From Palleronia rufa (GTDB lineage: Bacteria; Pseudomonadota; Alphaproteobacteria; Rhodobacterales; Rhodobacteraceae), in NCBI RefSeq assembly GCF_000743715.1, contig NZ_JQEY01000001.1, positions 67,079-131,078 of the forward strand: a stretch of DNA of 64,000 nucleotides, given 5' to 3'. Below, piece after piece: positions 29,050 through 38,532 of the stretch. The notes beneath the pieces are model-generated. The model was not told the origin of the DNA, searched no databases, and worked only from the letters and a program-made list of their open reading frames with translations. Position numbers and translations under genes: made by a program. Numbering within the stretch: position 1 is the stretch's first letter; each line of letters starts with the position of its first letter.

Positions 29050-30306
29050 TCAGTCGCCCGCGGGCACGGGGTCCGCGCGGCCGGGCAGGCGCGGCGGATC
29101 CTGCTGCAGCTCCACCACCACGCGGGCAAGCGCGGTATCGGCCGACAGGTCCGCGATGCCGTACGCCTGCGTCAGGGTCTCTGCCGACAGCGCCAGGTTG
29201 CCGGTCACCTGGCCGGCCGGGCCGGCGGGGCCGTAGGGCTGGCCGTTGACGGCGAAAAAGATCGCGCCGGATTCGCCGGTGCGCAGGGTCGCGGGTTTTT
29301 CCGTCCGGGGCAGCACGAAGCGGTCGCCCTCATCCATGATCTTCTCGTAAAGCGTGGTCCCGTCGGCAGAGCGCACCCGGACCCAGGACGGACGCACCGC
29401 GAAGACGACCACCTCCGGCACCGTGTCGGCCACCACCTGGGGGGCGGCCGGCTCTTCCGGCCTGTCGGGCCCGGGTCCGCCGAACGCGTCGAGTCCGGCG
29501 AGGTCCATCACCGGCGCCGGCGCCTCGGTTCCGGGAGGCGTGCCGACCGTGCCCTGGCCCGCCAGCGCGCCCGCGCGGCGGGGATCCAGGGTCGAGATCG
29601 GGGCGTCGCGGGCCACCATCACCGGCACGTCGAGCGCCTGGGGACGGTAGAGCCGGTCGAAACCGTCGTCGATCATGGCAGTCCGCGCGGGATCGTCGGT
29701 CTCCGTCGGGATCGGCGCGGCCCCGTCGAGCGGGTCGATGTCGGCCACCACCTCCGGCGCCTGATCCACGGGAACGAACTGCACTTTCTGGACCTCGTTC
29801 AGCACCCTGTAGCCGCCGTACCCCAGCACGCCGATCAGCCCCAGCAGCACCGCGACCGAGCCGATGGCCCCCGGCTCGATCCGGGAGAACAGGCTCTCGC
29901 CCGGCGGGGACACGCCCAGGTTGCGGCTGCCGAAGGGGGCGTCCTCCTCCCGGGCCGGTTCCGCGCGCCTGGAGGAGGCCGCCTGGCTCATCCCATGCGC
30001 CGTGGCGAAGCCGCTTTCGGCGCAGAACGCCCGGTACGCCCATTCCGGGTCCAGGTCCAGGTAGCGCGCGTAGGAGCGCACGTATCCGGCAATGAATCCG
30101 GGGGTTTCGAAGGCGGTAGGGTCCGAATTCTCGATCGCGGCCACGTAGGTCGCCTTGATCTTCAGCTCGCGCTGCACGTCGAGCAGGGACTTGCCCAGCG
30201 TCGCACGCTCCCCGCGCATGACGTCCCCAAGGCGGAACTCATAGTCGTCGAAACCCTTCGGCTCGACGGGATCCGTGTCGTCTTGCTGTCGGAACCGCCC
30301 GATCAT
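29050..30306 (-). CDS. RodZ-like helix-turn-helix membrane protein
   Basis: 418 residues. The cytosolic N-terminus has an HTH_25 domain (LGDVMRGERATLGKSLLDVQ, then YVAAIENSDPTAFETPGFIA). A single membrane helix follows at about 150-172 (IGSVAVLLGLIGVLGYGGY), then a Pro/Ala-rich periplasmic linker and a DUF4115 domain at the end (VVVFAVRPSWVRVRSADGTT). This architecture is that of RodZ, which links MreB to the cell wall machinery. Sequence beyond the HTH is poorly conserved, so the name is by architecture. Upstream of ispG and downstream of hemA, all minus strand. Confidence 0.8.
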   Translation of the reverse strand: MIGRFRQQDDTDPVEPKGFDDYEFRLGDVMRGERATLGKSLLDVQRELKIKATYVAAIENSDPTAFETPGFIAGYVRSYARYLDLDPEWAYRAFCAESGFATAHGMSQAASSRRAEPAREEDAPFGSRNLGVSPPGESLFSRIEPGAIGSVAVLLGLIGVLGYGGYRVLNEVQKVQFVPVDQAPEVVADIDPLDGAAPIPTETDDPARTAMIDDGFDRLYRPQALDVPVMVARDAPISTLDPRRAGALAGQGTVGTPPGTEAPAPVMDLAGLDAFGGPGPDRPEEPAAPQVVADTVPEVVVFAVRPSWVRVRSADGTTLYEKIMDEGDRFVLPRTEKPATLRTGESGAIFFAVNGQPYGPAGPAGQVTGNLALSAETLTQAYGIADLSADTALARVVVELQQDPPRLPGRADPVPAGD

Positions 30307-30432
30307 GCCCTGCCCTCTAGGCTGCTCACCGGCCTTACGCCAGTCCCGTGAGTCTCACAAGAACACGCTGACCTTTATGTTTGGCTAAGAGGTTACACCG
30401 GATGCGGTGGATTTGACACAAGTATTTCCCGT

Positions 30433-31656
30433 TCAGGCAGAGACTTCAGCGCGATTCAGCGCACATTGCGCCCAAAGCTCATCCATGGCGGAGACCAGCG
30501 CGTCCATTTCGCGCGGACCGTGCACCGGAGACGGGGTGAACCGCAACCGCTCCGTACCACGCGGAACCGTGGGAAAGTTGATCGGCTGGACGTAGATGCC
30601 GTGATCCTCCAGCAGCATGTCCGACATCATCTTGCAGTGCACCGGATGGCCCACGTGGACGGGCACGATATGGCTGCCGTGGTCGATCAGCGGCAGACCG
30701 AGCCCCTTGAGCCGCATCTTCAGGATCTTCGCCTGGGTCTGGTGGCGCGCGCGCAGTCCCGCGTCGCCCTTCAGGTGGCGGACGCTGGCGGCGGCACCGG
30801 CCGCAACCGCAGGTGGAAGCGACGTGGTGAAGATGAAGCCCGGCGCGTAGGACCGCACCGCGTCGCACATCCGCGCGGAGGCCGCGATATAGCCGCCCAT
30901 GACCCCGTAGGCCTTGGCGAGCGTCCCGTTGATGATGTCGATCCGCCCGGCCAGCCCGTCGCGTTCGGTCACGCCGCCGCCGCGGGGGCCGTACATGCCC
31001 ACCGCGTGGACCTCGTCGATATAGGTCAGGCAGCCGAATTCCTCGGCCAGGTCGCAGATTTCCGCGATCGGGCCGAAGTCGCCGTCCATGGAATAGACGC
31101 TCTCGAAGGCGATGAGCTTCGGCAGGGCCGGGTCGTCGGCCTCAAGAAGTTCGCGCAGGTGGTCGGGATCGTTGTGGCGAAAGATCCGCTTGGCGCCGCC
31201 GTTGCGCCGCACGCCCTCGATCATCGAGGCATGGTTCAGACCGTCGGAATAGATGATCAGACCCGGCAGGATCCTGGGCAGCGTGCTCAGCGTCGCGTCG
31301 TTGGCGATATAGGCGGAGGTGAACAGCAGCGCCGCCTCCTTGCCGTGCAGGTCCGCAAGCTCCGCCTCCAGCCGCTTGTGATAGACCGTGGTCCCGGAGA
31401 TGTTGCGCGTCCCGCCGGATCCCGCCCCGGTCGCGTCCAGCGCCTCATGCATGGCCTCCAGCACCGCCGGATGCTGGCCCATGCCCAGATAGTCGTTGCC
31501 GCACCACACCGTCACGGGCCGCCTGGTCCCGTCCGGACGGGTCCAGACCGCATGGGGGAAGTTGCCGCGCGCGCGCTCGATATCGATGAAGGTGCGGTAC
31601 CGCCCTTCCTCATGGAGCTTGCGGATCGCGGCGTCGATGCTGGCGTCGTAGGTCAA
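30433..31656 (-). CDS. hemA: 5-aminolevulinate synthase (ALAS), probable TTG start
   Basis: 407 residues, the same size as Rhodobacter HemA. It condenses glycine with succinyl-CoA, first step of heme and bacteriochlorophyll synthesis by the C4 route. Visible: [52 protein letters not shown] and the PLP lysine in [12 protein letters not shown]. No ATG lies at the right place: the frame reads TTG ACC TAC GAC (TTG at 31654-31656), with AAGG eight bases upstream, matching the MxYxxxxDAAI start of relatives. An ATT two codons earlier is less likely. Confidence 0.92.
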   Translation of the reverse strand: MTYDASIDAAIRKLHEEGRYRTFIDIERARGNFPHAVWTRPDGTRRPVTVWCGNDYLGMGQHPAVLEAMHEALDATGAGSGGTRNISGTTVYHKRLEAELADLHGKEAALLFTSAYIANDATLSTLPRILPGLIIYSDGLNHASMIEGVRRNGGAKRIFRHNDPDHLRELLEADDPALPKLIAFESVYSMDGDFGPIAEICDLAEEFGCLTYIDEVHAVGMYGPRGGGVTERDGLAGRIDIINGTLAKAYGVMGGYIAASARMCDAVRSYAPGFIFTTSLPPAVAAGAAASVRHLKGDAGLRARHQTQAKILKMRLKGLGLPLIDHGSHIVPVHVGHPVHCKMMSDMLLEDHGIYVQPINFPTVPRGTERLRFTPSPVHGPREMDALVSAMDELWAQCALNRAEVSA

Positions 31657-31899
31657 GGAAATGGCCTTTTCGTCGTGTCGTGTCCTAGATAACCCGCGGG
31701 CGGGCCGTGTCACCCGGCCAATTTGCCGCCCCGATCGGCGCGCGAACCGTTCCGTCGACCCTAGACGAGCGCACCCGGCCCGTCCAGCGCGACGCCCCGC
31801 GGCACCGGGTTTGCCGGCGGGCGGGGCGACGGCGGCACCGCTGGACATGGCCGGCGCGGCTGCTACCGTCCGCCCGACCCCCGCCCAGGAGAGCCCAGG

Positions 31900-33270
31900 A
31901 TGAGCCTTGACGCCGTTCTCGACCGCATCGACCGGCAGCTGCCGCAGGCGCTGGACCGTCTGCTGGAGTTTCTCAGGATCCCGTCGATTTCCACCGACAG
32001 CGACTATGACGCGGAGACCCGGCGCGCCGCCGAATGGCTTCGCGCCGCGCTGGCGGAGCTGGGCTGCGACGCCGAGATCCGCGACACGCCCGGCCATCCC
32101 ATGGTGACGGGACGCACCGGCGGCCCGGGCCGCGCGATCCTGTTCTACGGCCATTACGACGTCCAGCCGGTGGACCCGCTGGTGCTGTGGCACCGCGATC
32201 CGTTCGACCCGGCGATAGAGGACACCGGCGCCGGCCGGGTCATCCGCGGGCGCGGCGCCGCGGACGACAAGGGCCAGCTGTTGACCTTCATCGAGGCCTG
32301 CCGCGCCTGGAAGGACGTCCACGGCACGCTGCCCGGCAACATCGCGTTCCTCTTCGAGGGCGAGGAGGAGTCCGGGTCCCCCTCCCTCGTGCCGTTCCTG
32401 AAGGAGAACGCGGACGAACTTTCCCGCGACCTCGCGCTGATCTGCGACACGGGTCTCTACAGCCACGATCGGCCCGGCATCGTCACCCAGCTGCGCGGCC
32501 TTCTGGGCGAAGAGATCGTCATCACCGCCGCCGCCAAGGATCTGCATTCCGGCTCTTTCGGCGGCCTGGCCATGAACCCGATCAGGGTGCTGGCGCGCAT
32601 CCTCGCGTCGCTCCACGACGACCGGGGGCGCGTCACCGTGCCCGGCTTCTACGACGGCGTGCCGGAGCTGTCGGCGGAGCTGCGCCGCCAGTGGGAGAGC
32701 CTTGGCTTCGACGGCGCCGCCTTCCTGTCGGGCGTGGGCCTGTTCCTGCCGGCCGGAGAGCGGGACCGCACGCCGCTCGAACAGGTCTGGTCGCGCCCGA
32801 CCTGCGAAATCAACGGCATCCGCGGCGGCTACGCGGGCCGCGGCTTCAAGACCGTGCTGCCGGCGGAGGCGGCGGCCAAGGTGTCGTTCCGCCTGGTGGG
32901 CGACCAGGACCCGCTGGCGATCCGCGACGCGTTCCGCGCCATGGTCCGCGCCATGGTTCCGGCCGATTGCCGGGTCGAATTCCACGACCACGGCGCCGCG
33001 CCCGCGTCGCGGATGCGCACCGACGATCCGGCGTTCGAGGCGGCGCGCCGGGCGCTCAGCCACGAATGGCCGCAGGAGGCGGCCTATATCGGCGCCGGGG
33101 GTTCGATCCCCATCGCCGGCTACTTCCAGCAGATCCTGAACATGGATTCGATGCTCATCGGCTTCGGCCGCGACGACGACGCGATCCATTCCCCGAACGA
33201 GAAATACGACGTCGCGTCGTTCCACCGCGGCACCCGCAGCTGGGCGCGGATCCTCGACGCCATCGCCTGA
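31900..33270 (+). CDS. M20 family dipeptidase/metallopeptidase
   Basis: 456 residues, the long M20 type. Metal ligands: [42 protein letters not shown] and, near the end, [13 protein letters not shown]. The lid/dimer domain carries [14 protein letters not shown]. Relatives cut dipeptides or carboxymethylated peptides such as carnosine-like substrates; the exact substrate is not evident. ATG 31900 follows caggagag. Divergent from hemA. Confidence 0.88.
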   Translation: MSLDAVLDRIDRQLPQALDRLLEFLRIPSISTDSDYDAETRRAAEWLRAALAELGCDAEIRDTPGHPMVTGRTGGPGRAILFYGHYDVQPVDPLVLWHRDPFDPAIEDTGAGRVIRGRGAADDKGQLLTFIEACRAWKDVHGTLPGNIAFLFEGEEESGSPSLVPFLKENADELSRDLALICDTGLYSHDRPGIVTQLRGLLGEEIVITAAAKDLHSGSFGGLAMNPIRVLARILASLHDDRGRVTVPGFYDGVPELSAELRRQWESLGFDGAAFLSGVGLFLPAGERDRTPLEQVWSRPTCEINGIRGGYAGRGFKTVLPAEAAAKVSFRLVGDQDPLAIRDAFRAMVRAMVPADCRVEFHDHGAAPASRMRTDDPAFEAARRALSHEWPQEAAYIGAGGSIPIAGYFQQILNMDSMLIGFGRDDDAIHSPNEKYDVASFHRGTRSWARILDAIA

Positions 33271-33273
33271 GGG

Positions 33274-34335
33274 CTACTCGGCCGCCATGTCCTGCGGCGC
33301 GCGCGGATGAAAGATCAGCCGCCACGCCGTGCCTTCGTCCACGTCCGCGATCAGCTCGCCGCGGAGCTGCTCGGCCAGCGCATGAAGGATCCCGGTCCCG
33401 TGGCCGTCCTGGGCCATCGGCGGCGCGTCGCCCTGCATTCCGCGGCCGTCGTCGCGAATGTGAAGCTCCATCTTCTCGACGCCGTTCCGCCGGAAGTCGA
33501 GGTCGATCCGCCCCTTCCGCCCGTCGACGAACGCATGCTTGAGCGCGTTGGTCACCAACTCGTTGATCAGCAGGCACAGGGCCGTGGCGTCCTCGTTGTG
33601 CAGTTCCAGCGCCTCGACGTCGCAGTGCAGTTCGACACTGTCGGGCACCAGCGACCGGCTCATCAGCGCGCAAAGCTCGGTGATCAGCTCTTCGGAATTG
33701 ACCACCGAAAGTGTCTGGTTGCGGTCCAGCAGGTCGTGGACCAGCGCGATCGAGCGGGTCCTCAGGTCAACCTCTTCCAGGACGCGCCGCACCTCCGGGT
33801 CCTCGTGGCGGCGCCCGCGCACCCGGATCAGGCTCGACAGCAGCGCAAGGTTGTTCTTGATCCGGTGGATCAGCTCGCCGTGCAGGTATTTCTCGCGCTC
33901 CAGAGCGGTCTCCAGCCGGTCCTGCAGCGCCCGCTGGCGGCGCAGTTCGCCGTTCAGCCGGCGGATCAGGTCGGTATGGGCGCGGAACGCCCCCGGCTCG
34001 TTTTCGCGCAGATGGATCGTCACCAGCGGCGCGTCCCGGTCCGGCAGGCGCATCCCGCGCATCGACAGCCTAATCCGCAGACCGGCCAGCGACCCGGTGG
34101 CCAGGGTGCCCGCCGACGGCATCTGCCCGTCGGAGCCCGCGGCCCGGGCCAGATCCGTGGCCAGCCGGTCGCCCCGATCCTCCAGCAGATCGGACAGCCG
34201 ACTGCCCTTTTCCGGCGTCATGCCGAAAAGCCGCGCGCAGGCCGCGTTCGCCTCCACCACCCGTCCGTCCCTGTCCACCACCAGGCACGGCGTCGGACTC
34301 CTGAAAAACAGCTCTTGGTACATTCCCTTGCGCAT
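33274..34335 (-). CDS. Sensor histidine kinase with PAS and HisKA_2 domains
   Basis: 353 residues without membrane segments. A PAS domain is first (RSPTPCLVVDRDGRVVEANA), then a coiled-coil stretch, the HisKA_2 phosphoacceptor region (GELIHRIKNNLALLSSLIRV, His in HRIKNN) and an ATP-binding domain (LLINELVTNALKHAF, IRDDGRGM). Such cytosolic kinases often act in general stress or light signalling. It starts 13 bp after the preceding gene for a methanogen-output-like protein, so both likely form one signalling unit. No response regulator gene is next to it. Confidence 0.86.
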   Translation of the reverse strand: MRKGMYQELFFRSPTPCLVVDRDGRVVEANAACARLFGMTPEKGSRLSDLLEDRGDRLATDLARAAGSDGQMPSAGTLATGSLAGLRIRLSMRGMRLPDRDAPLVTIHLRENEPGAFRAHTDLIRRLNGELRRQRALQDRLETALEREKYLHGELIHRIKNNLALLSSLIRVRGRRHEDPEVRRVLEEVDLRTRSIALVHDLLDRNQTLSVVNSEELITELCALMSRSLVPDSVELHCDVEALELHNEDATALCLLINELVTNALKHAFVDGRKGRIDLDFRRNGVEKMELHIRDDGRGMQGDAPPMAQDGHGTGILHALAEQLRGELIADVDEGTAWRLIFHPRAPQDMAAE

Positions 34336-34348
34336 CGTCGGCGATCCG

Positions 34349-34879
34349 TCAGCCCGCTCTCGCGGATCTGTAGTATTCCCGGCCGTCCGCGTCCTCGTCC
34401 GCATCGGGCCGAAGTTCGACCACGATGCGGCATTCCCTGTCGTCGCGGGCGATGGTCTGTTGCAGCTCGACCCGCGCGTATCCCAGATGCTCGGCCGCGA
34501 TCCGGCCGAACACGTTCGACGTCATCATGCACAGCGCGTCCCGCCCCCGGGCCATGTCTCCGAACGGGCAGGCCCGGTTTCCCAGCACGATGCGCTCCTG
34601 CGAGACCTCGACGACGTAGAAATCGCCGCCGATCCGGCTCTTGAGGTCCACGAACACCGCCGCGACGGCCTCGGGGTCCAGGTCCTCCGCGCCCATCTCG
34701 GCGCGGTACTGGGACTCGATCCATTCGCCCATGGCCGCGCCGACGCTGTTGATATACCCCTCCGCCTCGTCCAGCCCGACCACGTCCTGAAGCAGCCCGG
34801 TCAGTTCCCGCAGCATCCGCCTCATGAAGATGTCGCCGGTCAGGTCGATCGACGCCTCCGCGGGGGGCAGATGGCCCAT
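34349..34879 (-). CDS. Methanogen output domain 1-like sensor protein
   Basis: 176 residues. The middle resembles the MetOD1/V4R-like small-molecule or redox output domain: KSRIGGDFYVVEVSQERIV and NRACPFGDMARGRDALCMMT, with Cys residues in positions typical for the group. The end is acidic. ATG at 34877-34879 has ggaggct upstream. It is directly followed by the histidine kinase gene, suggesting it provides or receives the signal for that kinase. Assignment is by motif memory and moderate. Confidence 0.7.
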   Translation of the reverse strand: MGHLPPAEASIDLTGDIFMRRMLRELTGLLQDVVGLDEAEGYINSVGAAMGEWIESQYRAEMGAEDLDPEAVAAVFVDLKSRIGGDFYVVEVSQERIVLGNRACPFGDMARGRDALCMMTSNVFGRIAAEHLGYARVELQQTIARDDRECRIVVELRPDADEDADGREYYRSARAG

Positions 34880-35033
34880 GGCAGCCTCCAAGCTATGGTG
34901 AGCGCAGCCATATCTATCAGACGTGCCAATTCGCGCCATATGTTTTTGGACATCGGCCCGCGGCATCCCCGGTGGCCCCGCCCTGCCCGATTGGCTATGC
35001 ACGGATGGCATCCGCACCGCTGAGGGCCGCGCC

Positions 35034-35969
35034 ATGAAGATCGTCATCGACACCGACCCCGGACAGGACGACGCCGTGGCGATCCTGCTGGCCCTCGCAT
35101 CGCCCGAGATCGAGGTGCTGGGGCTGACCGCCGTCGCCGGCAACGTACCGCTGGAGCTGACCGCGCGGAACGCGCGTATCGTCTGCGAACTGGCGAACCG
35201 CCGCGACATCCCCGTTTTCGCGGGGGCCAGCCGGCCGCTGCTGCGCCCGCTGGTCACCGCCGAGCATGTCCACGGCCGCACCGGCCTGGACGGGCCCGAC
35301 CTGCCCGACCCGACGATGGCGCTGCAGGACGCCCATGCCGTCGATTTCCTCATCGACACCCTGCGGCGAGAGCCTGCGGGCACCGTCACCCTGGTGCCCA
35401 TCGGGCCGCTGACCAACATCGCCCTGGCGCTGCGGCTGGCCCCGGACATCGCGCCCCGGATCGCCCGCATCGTGCTCATGGGCGGCGCCTATTTCGAGGT
35501 CGGCAACATCACCCCGACGGCCGAGTTCAACATCTACGTGGACCCGGAGGCCGCCGCCGCCGTGTTCGGCGCGGGCGTGCCGCTCACCGTGCTGCCGCTC
35601 GACGCCACCCACAAGGCGCTGGTGACGCGGCCCCGCGCAGAGGCCTTCGCCGCGCTGGGCACGCCGGTGGGCCGCGCGGTGGCGCAGATGACATCCTTCT
35701 CCGAACGGTTCGACCTGGCGAAATACGGCTCCGACGGCGCGCCGCTCCACGATCCGTGCACCGTGGCGTGGCTGCTGGCCCCGGAGCTTTTCTCGGGGCG
35801 TGAGGTCAACGTGGCGGTCGAGACCGCCTCTCCCCTCACCCTGGGAATGACCGTCGCCGACTGGTGGGGCGTCACCGACCGCGCGCCCAACGCGCTCTTT
35901 ATCGGCGATCTGGACGCGGACGGCTTCTTTTCACTGCTGACCGAGCGTCTGGGCAGGCTCCCGGCCTAG
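35034..35969 (+). CDS. Inosine-uridine preferring nucleoside hydrolase family protein
   Basis: 311 residues. The calcium-binding signature DTDPGQDDAVAILLAL is at the N-terminus, with VTLVPIGPLTNIALALR and the late Asp in LHDPCTVAWLLAPELF completing the site. It splits the N-glycosidic bond of nucleosides to base and ribose. ATG 35034 begins the conserved MKIVIDTDPG; the open frame further upstream is not conserved in kind. It stands alone here, but purine salvage genes are also at 48183-54006. Confidence 0.92.
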   Translation: MKIVIDTDPGQDDAVAILLALASPEIEVLGLTAVAGNVPLELTARNARIVCELANRRDIPVFAGASRPLLRPLVTAEHVHGRTGLDGPDLPDPTMALQDAHAVDFLIDTLRREPAGTVTLVPIGPLTNIALALRLAPDIAPRIARIVLMGGAYFEVGNITPTAEFNIYVDPEAAAAVFGAGVPLTVLPLDATHKALVTRPRAEAFAALGTPVGRAVAQMTSFSERFDLAKYGSDGAPLHDPCTVAWLLAPELFSGREVNVAVETASPLTLGMTVADWWGVTDRAPNALFIGDLDADGFFSLLTERLGRLPA

Positions 35970-36111
35970 CCCCCGCATCACCGGTCCGGTCCAGCACGCG
36001 AACCCGGCCGGCTCCGGCGTCGGTCCGCTCCCGCTGCGGCCCCTGCCGGACGGCGCCGGCCCCGGCGCGCCCCGTCCGCGCGCCACCCCGTGCCGCCCCC
36101 GGCCCCCGGCC

Positions 36112-36138
36112 GGATCGGGCGGATCGGGCGGATCGGGC
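36112..36138. repeat. Three perfect 9-bp tandem copies
   Basis: The unit ggatcgggc is repeated three times without a change, ten bases past the 3' end of the quinoprotein gene (stop at 36149, minus strand). Probably slippage-prone spacer DNA. Confidence 0.8.
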
Positions 36139-36148
36139 GGAAGGGCGT

Positions 36149-37768
36149 TCAGCGCAGCAGCGCCAGGGAGCCCAGGATCTCCGCCAGATCGGCTTCCGAC
36201 AGCTCCGGGTCCGGCATGGTGGTGCCCGGCGCGAAGTCCTGGGGCGAGCGCAGGTAGGATTCGAGCGTGTCGATGGTCCAGTCCTCGTCGCCGCGCGCCA
36301 GCAGCGCGTCGCTGTAGCCGTCGTAATCCTCCGCGGACGCGATCCGGCGCCCGGCGACATCGCGCAGATGCGGCGCGTATTCGGTGGAGACGGGATAGTT
36401 CAGGTTGTGGCACGATCCGCAGGTCGACACGGCGTTGAGGTTGGTGTTCAGCCCCGTCTCGGTCAGCGCAAGCTCGGGGTTCTCGACCGGCACCAGCACG
36501 ACGATCTTGCCGCTGTCGGTCGCCAGCACCAGCCGCCCGGCCACGATCTCCAGGTCGCGGATCCGCTCGCCCAGATAGATCTGCTCGGTATAGTTTCCGG
36601 TGTCCCAGCGCCGCACCCGCATCAGCGACCGCGCCTTGAGGGTCGCGACCAGCAGATCGCCGTCCCAGGCCGGCTGGAAGTCCTCCACGAAGATCGCCGC
36701 GCCGATGCCGGGGCTGGGCAGATAGGCCACCACGGGCGGCACGTAGCCGCCGTGGACCGCGCCGGGGTCGCGCGGCTTCTGCGGAAAGGCGTAGGTGCCG
36801 TAGACCGCGCCGAGAGAGACATAGGGCCAGCCGTAGTTGCCCCCCGGCGCGATGGCGTTGATCTCGTCGCCGCCCTTCAGCGCGTGTTCGGTCGATACCA
36901 GCTCGCCCCCCTGCGACAGGGCCAGCCCCTGCGGGTTGCGATGCCCCTTGGACAGGACGGTGGCGGATCCGGTGGCGCGGTCGATGCGCAGGATCTTGCC
37001 CAGGTCGCTGTCGTCGGACTGGGCCGGCGGCACCGGCCCCTCATAGGCGTTGGCGAAGCCGTTGATGCTGAAGTCCCCCACCGTCACGACCAGCGAATCG
37101 TCGCGCGGATCGTGGACCATGGCGCCGCCGGCGGAGCGCCAGGCATGGCCGTTCGCCAGAGAGAACTTCCGCGTCTCGAAAAGCGGCGCGTCCAGCGTCA
37201 CCTCTGTCTCGGCGCCGGCGTCCGCGGGCAGCGCGAAGCGGCTGACGGCCAGGCGCTTGAACGCCCCGTCGGAATCCTCGCGCCCGTAGGCGACGTAGAA
37301 GGCGATGCCGTCCGCCCCGGCGACCGACACCATGTCGTAGCTGTCGTCCATGGTGGCGCCGTCGGGCCGCAGCAGACGGCCGATCCGGGTGATGCAATCC
37401 GCGCCCGTGCAACCCGGCCCGGCCAGCCGGAAGAGCCGCCCCTGCTGGTCCAGCACGATCGCCTCGCCGCCCTCTCCGGCCACCACGGCCGCCAGCGCGA
37501 CGGGCGCGCCCTCCTCGTCGGTGATGACGAAATCGGTCCGCCTCAGGGGCAGCAGGGTGGAATCCACCAGCCCCCTGTCCGACAGGTCCAGCTCGACCGC
37601 CCCCGGCGGGCCGTCCGGTTCCGGCGGCAGCAGCGCCGACTTGGCCGCGAAGGCCACGTCGAACAGGCCGTTGCGATAGACCCCGGAAAACAGGCCGACC
37701 GCGAAGGACAGAAATCCCACCAGGACAGCTCCGAACGCCAGCAGCATCAGTTTTCGCAAGGGGGGCAC
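36149..37768 (-). CDS. PQQ-type sugar dehydrogenase-like protein with C-terminal cytochrome c domain
   Basis: 539 residues. An N-terminal hydrophobic segment (KLMLLAFGAVLVGFLSFAVG) anchors or exports the protein. Then comes a six-bladed propeller like soluble aldose/sorbosone dehydrogenases (GHRNPQGLALS, STEHALKGGDEINAI, GGNYGWPYVS). The C-terminus has one heme c site (STCGSCHNLNYP) with Met in PGTTMPDPELSE as likely sixth ligand. It would oxidise a periplasmic sugar or alcohol and pass electrons to its own heme. Whether PQQ really binds is inferred from the fold. Confidence 0.82.
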   Translation of the reverse strand: MPPLRKLMLLAFGAVLVGFLSFAVGLFSGVYRNGLFDVAFAAKSALLPPEPDGPPGAVELDLSDRGLVDSTLLPLRRTDFVITDEEGAPVALAAVVAGEGGEAIVLDQQGRLFRLAGPGCTGADCITRIGRLLRPDGATMDDSYDMVSVAGADGIAFYVAYGREDSDGAFKRLAVSRFALPADAGAETEVTLDAPLFETRKFSLANGHAWRSAGGAMVHDPRDDSLVVTVGDFSINGFANAYEGPVPPAQSDDSDLGKILRIDRATGSATVLSKGHRNPQGLALSQGGELVSTEHALKGGDEINAIAPGGNYGWPYVSLGAVYGTYAFPQKPRDPGAVHGGYVPPVVAYLPSPGIGAAIFVEDFQPAWDGDLLVATLKARSLMRVRRWDTGNYTEQIYLGERIRDLEIVAGRLVLATDSGKIVVLVPVENPELALTETGLNTNLNAVSTCGSCHNLNYPVSTEYAPHLRDVAGRRIASAEDYDGYSDALLARGDEDWTIDTLESYLRSPQDFAPGTTMPDPELSEADLAEILGSLALLR

Positions 37769-38088
37769 CTTTTACGGGGTCGTGAACATCGTGACAGCCC
37801 GGAGACTACGGCACGGGCAAGGCGTCACTACGGTTCAGACGCTGCGCTGTCTCATCCGAATCGGACGGGCACCAGACCATTGGCGGATGTCCGCGCATGA
37901 CGCTCTTCTCCGGCGTGCGCGAACCGCCGGGCGTTTCTCCCCCAGGGCGACAGGGCCCGCCCCCGGCCGGGCCAGCGCCCCTCTGCGGGACGCGCGCCGG
38001 CGGGATCGGCGGCCCGCGGCCGCGCGGCGGGGCTGGCCCCCGGCCGCGCCGGGGTCTAGGACGGACAGGTCAGCGCAAGGACAGACCC
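37769..38088. other. Divergent intergenic region
   Basis: 320 bases between the quinoprotein gene (minus) and the GNAT gene (plus). No conserved reading frame is seen; promoters for both genes must lie here but I find no convincing boxes. Confidence 0.5.
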
Positions 38089-38532
38089 ATGAGTGCCACC
38101 CTCCGTATCGCCCAGCCCGCCGACGCCGACCGCGTGATGCGCATGGTGCTGGCCTGCCACGAAGAGATCGGGCTCAATCCGGACCCGGAGGACCGCGAAA
38201 TCGCCGTGGCCGCCCTGCTGGAGGGCGAGACGCCCGGCGCGCTCTACCTGATCGGGCCGCCGTCCTCGCCCGTGGGCTATCTGGCGGTCAGCTTCGGCCA
38301 CGCGATCTCGGTCGGCGGGACCGAGGCCCATGTGGACGAGCTCTTCGTCCGCCCCAATGTCCGCCGCCGCGGCATGGCCGCCGAGGCGCTGCGGGCGCTG
38401 TCGAAGATGCTGTCCCAGCACGGGGTCAAGGCGCTCCATGTGCGCGTTCCCGGCCCCGGCCCCGTGCCCGGTTTCCTGCCGCGCCTGCGCTTCGCCCCGA
38501 CCGAGGGCACCCGCCTGACCCGGATGCTCTGA
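38089..38532 (+). CDS. GNAT family N-acetyltransferase
   Basis: 147 residues. The acetyl-CoA-binding motif A is VDELFVRPNVRRRGMAAEAL, which has the expected R-R-x-G-x-A pattern. The N-terminal LRIAQPADADRVMRMVLACH fits the fold. The acceptor is unknown. ATG 38089 is chosen because the upstream in-frame part is low-complexity. Confidence 0.85.
   Translation: MSATLRIAQPADADRVMRMVLACHEEIGLNPDPEDREIAVAALLEGETPGALYLIGPPSSPVGYLAVSFGHAISVGGTEAHVDELFVRPNVRRRGMAAEALRALSKMLSQHGVKALHVRVPGPGPVPGFLPRLRFAPTEGTRLTRML

Noticed and set aside
30433-33225. A 930-codon open frame covering hemA and the antisense of the dipeptidase gene
   Set aside because: The upper half is the complement of the M20 gene (31900-33270), which has clear family motifs; only the lower 407 codons are hemA.
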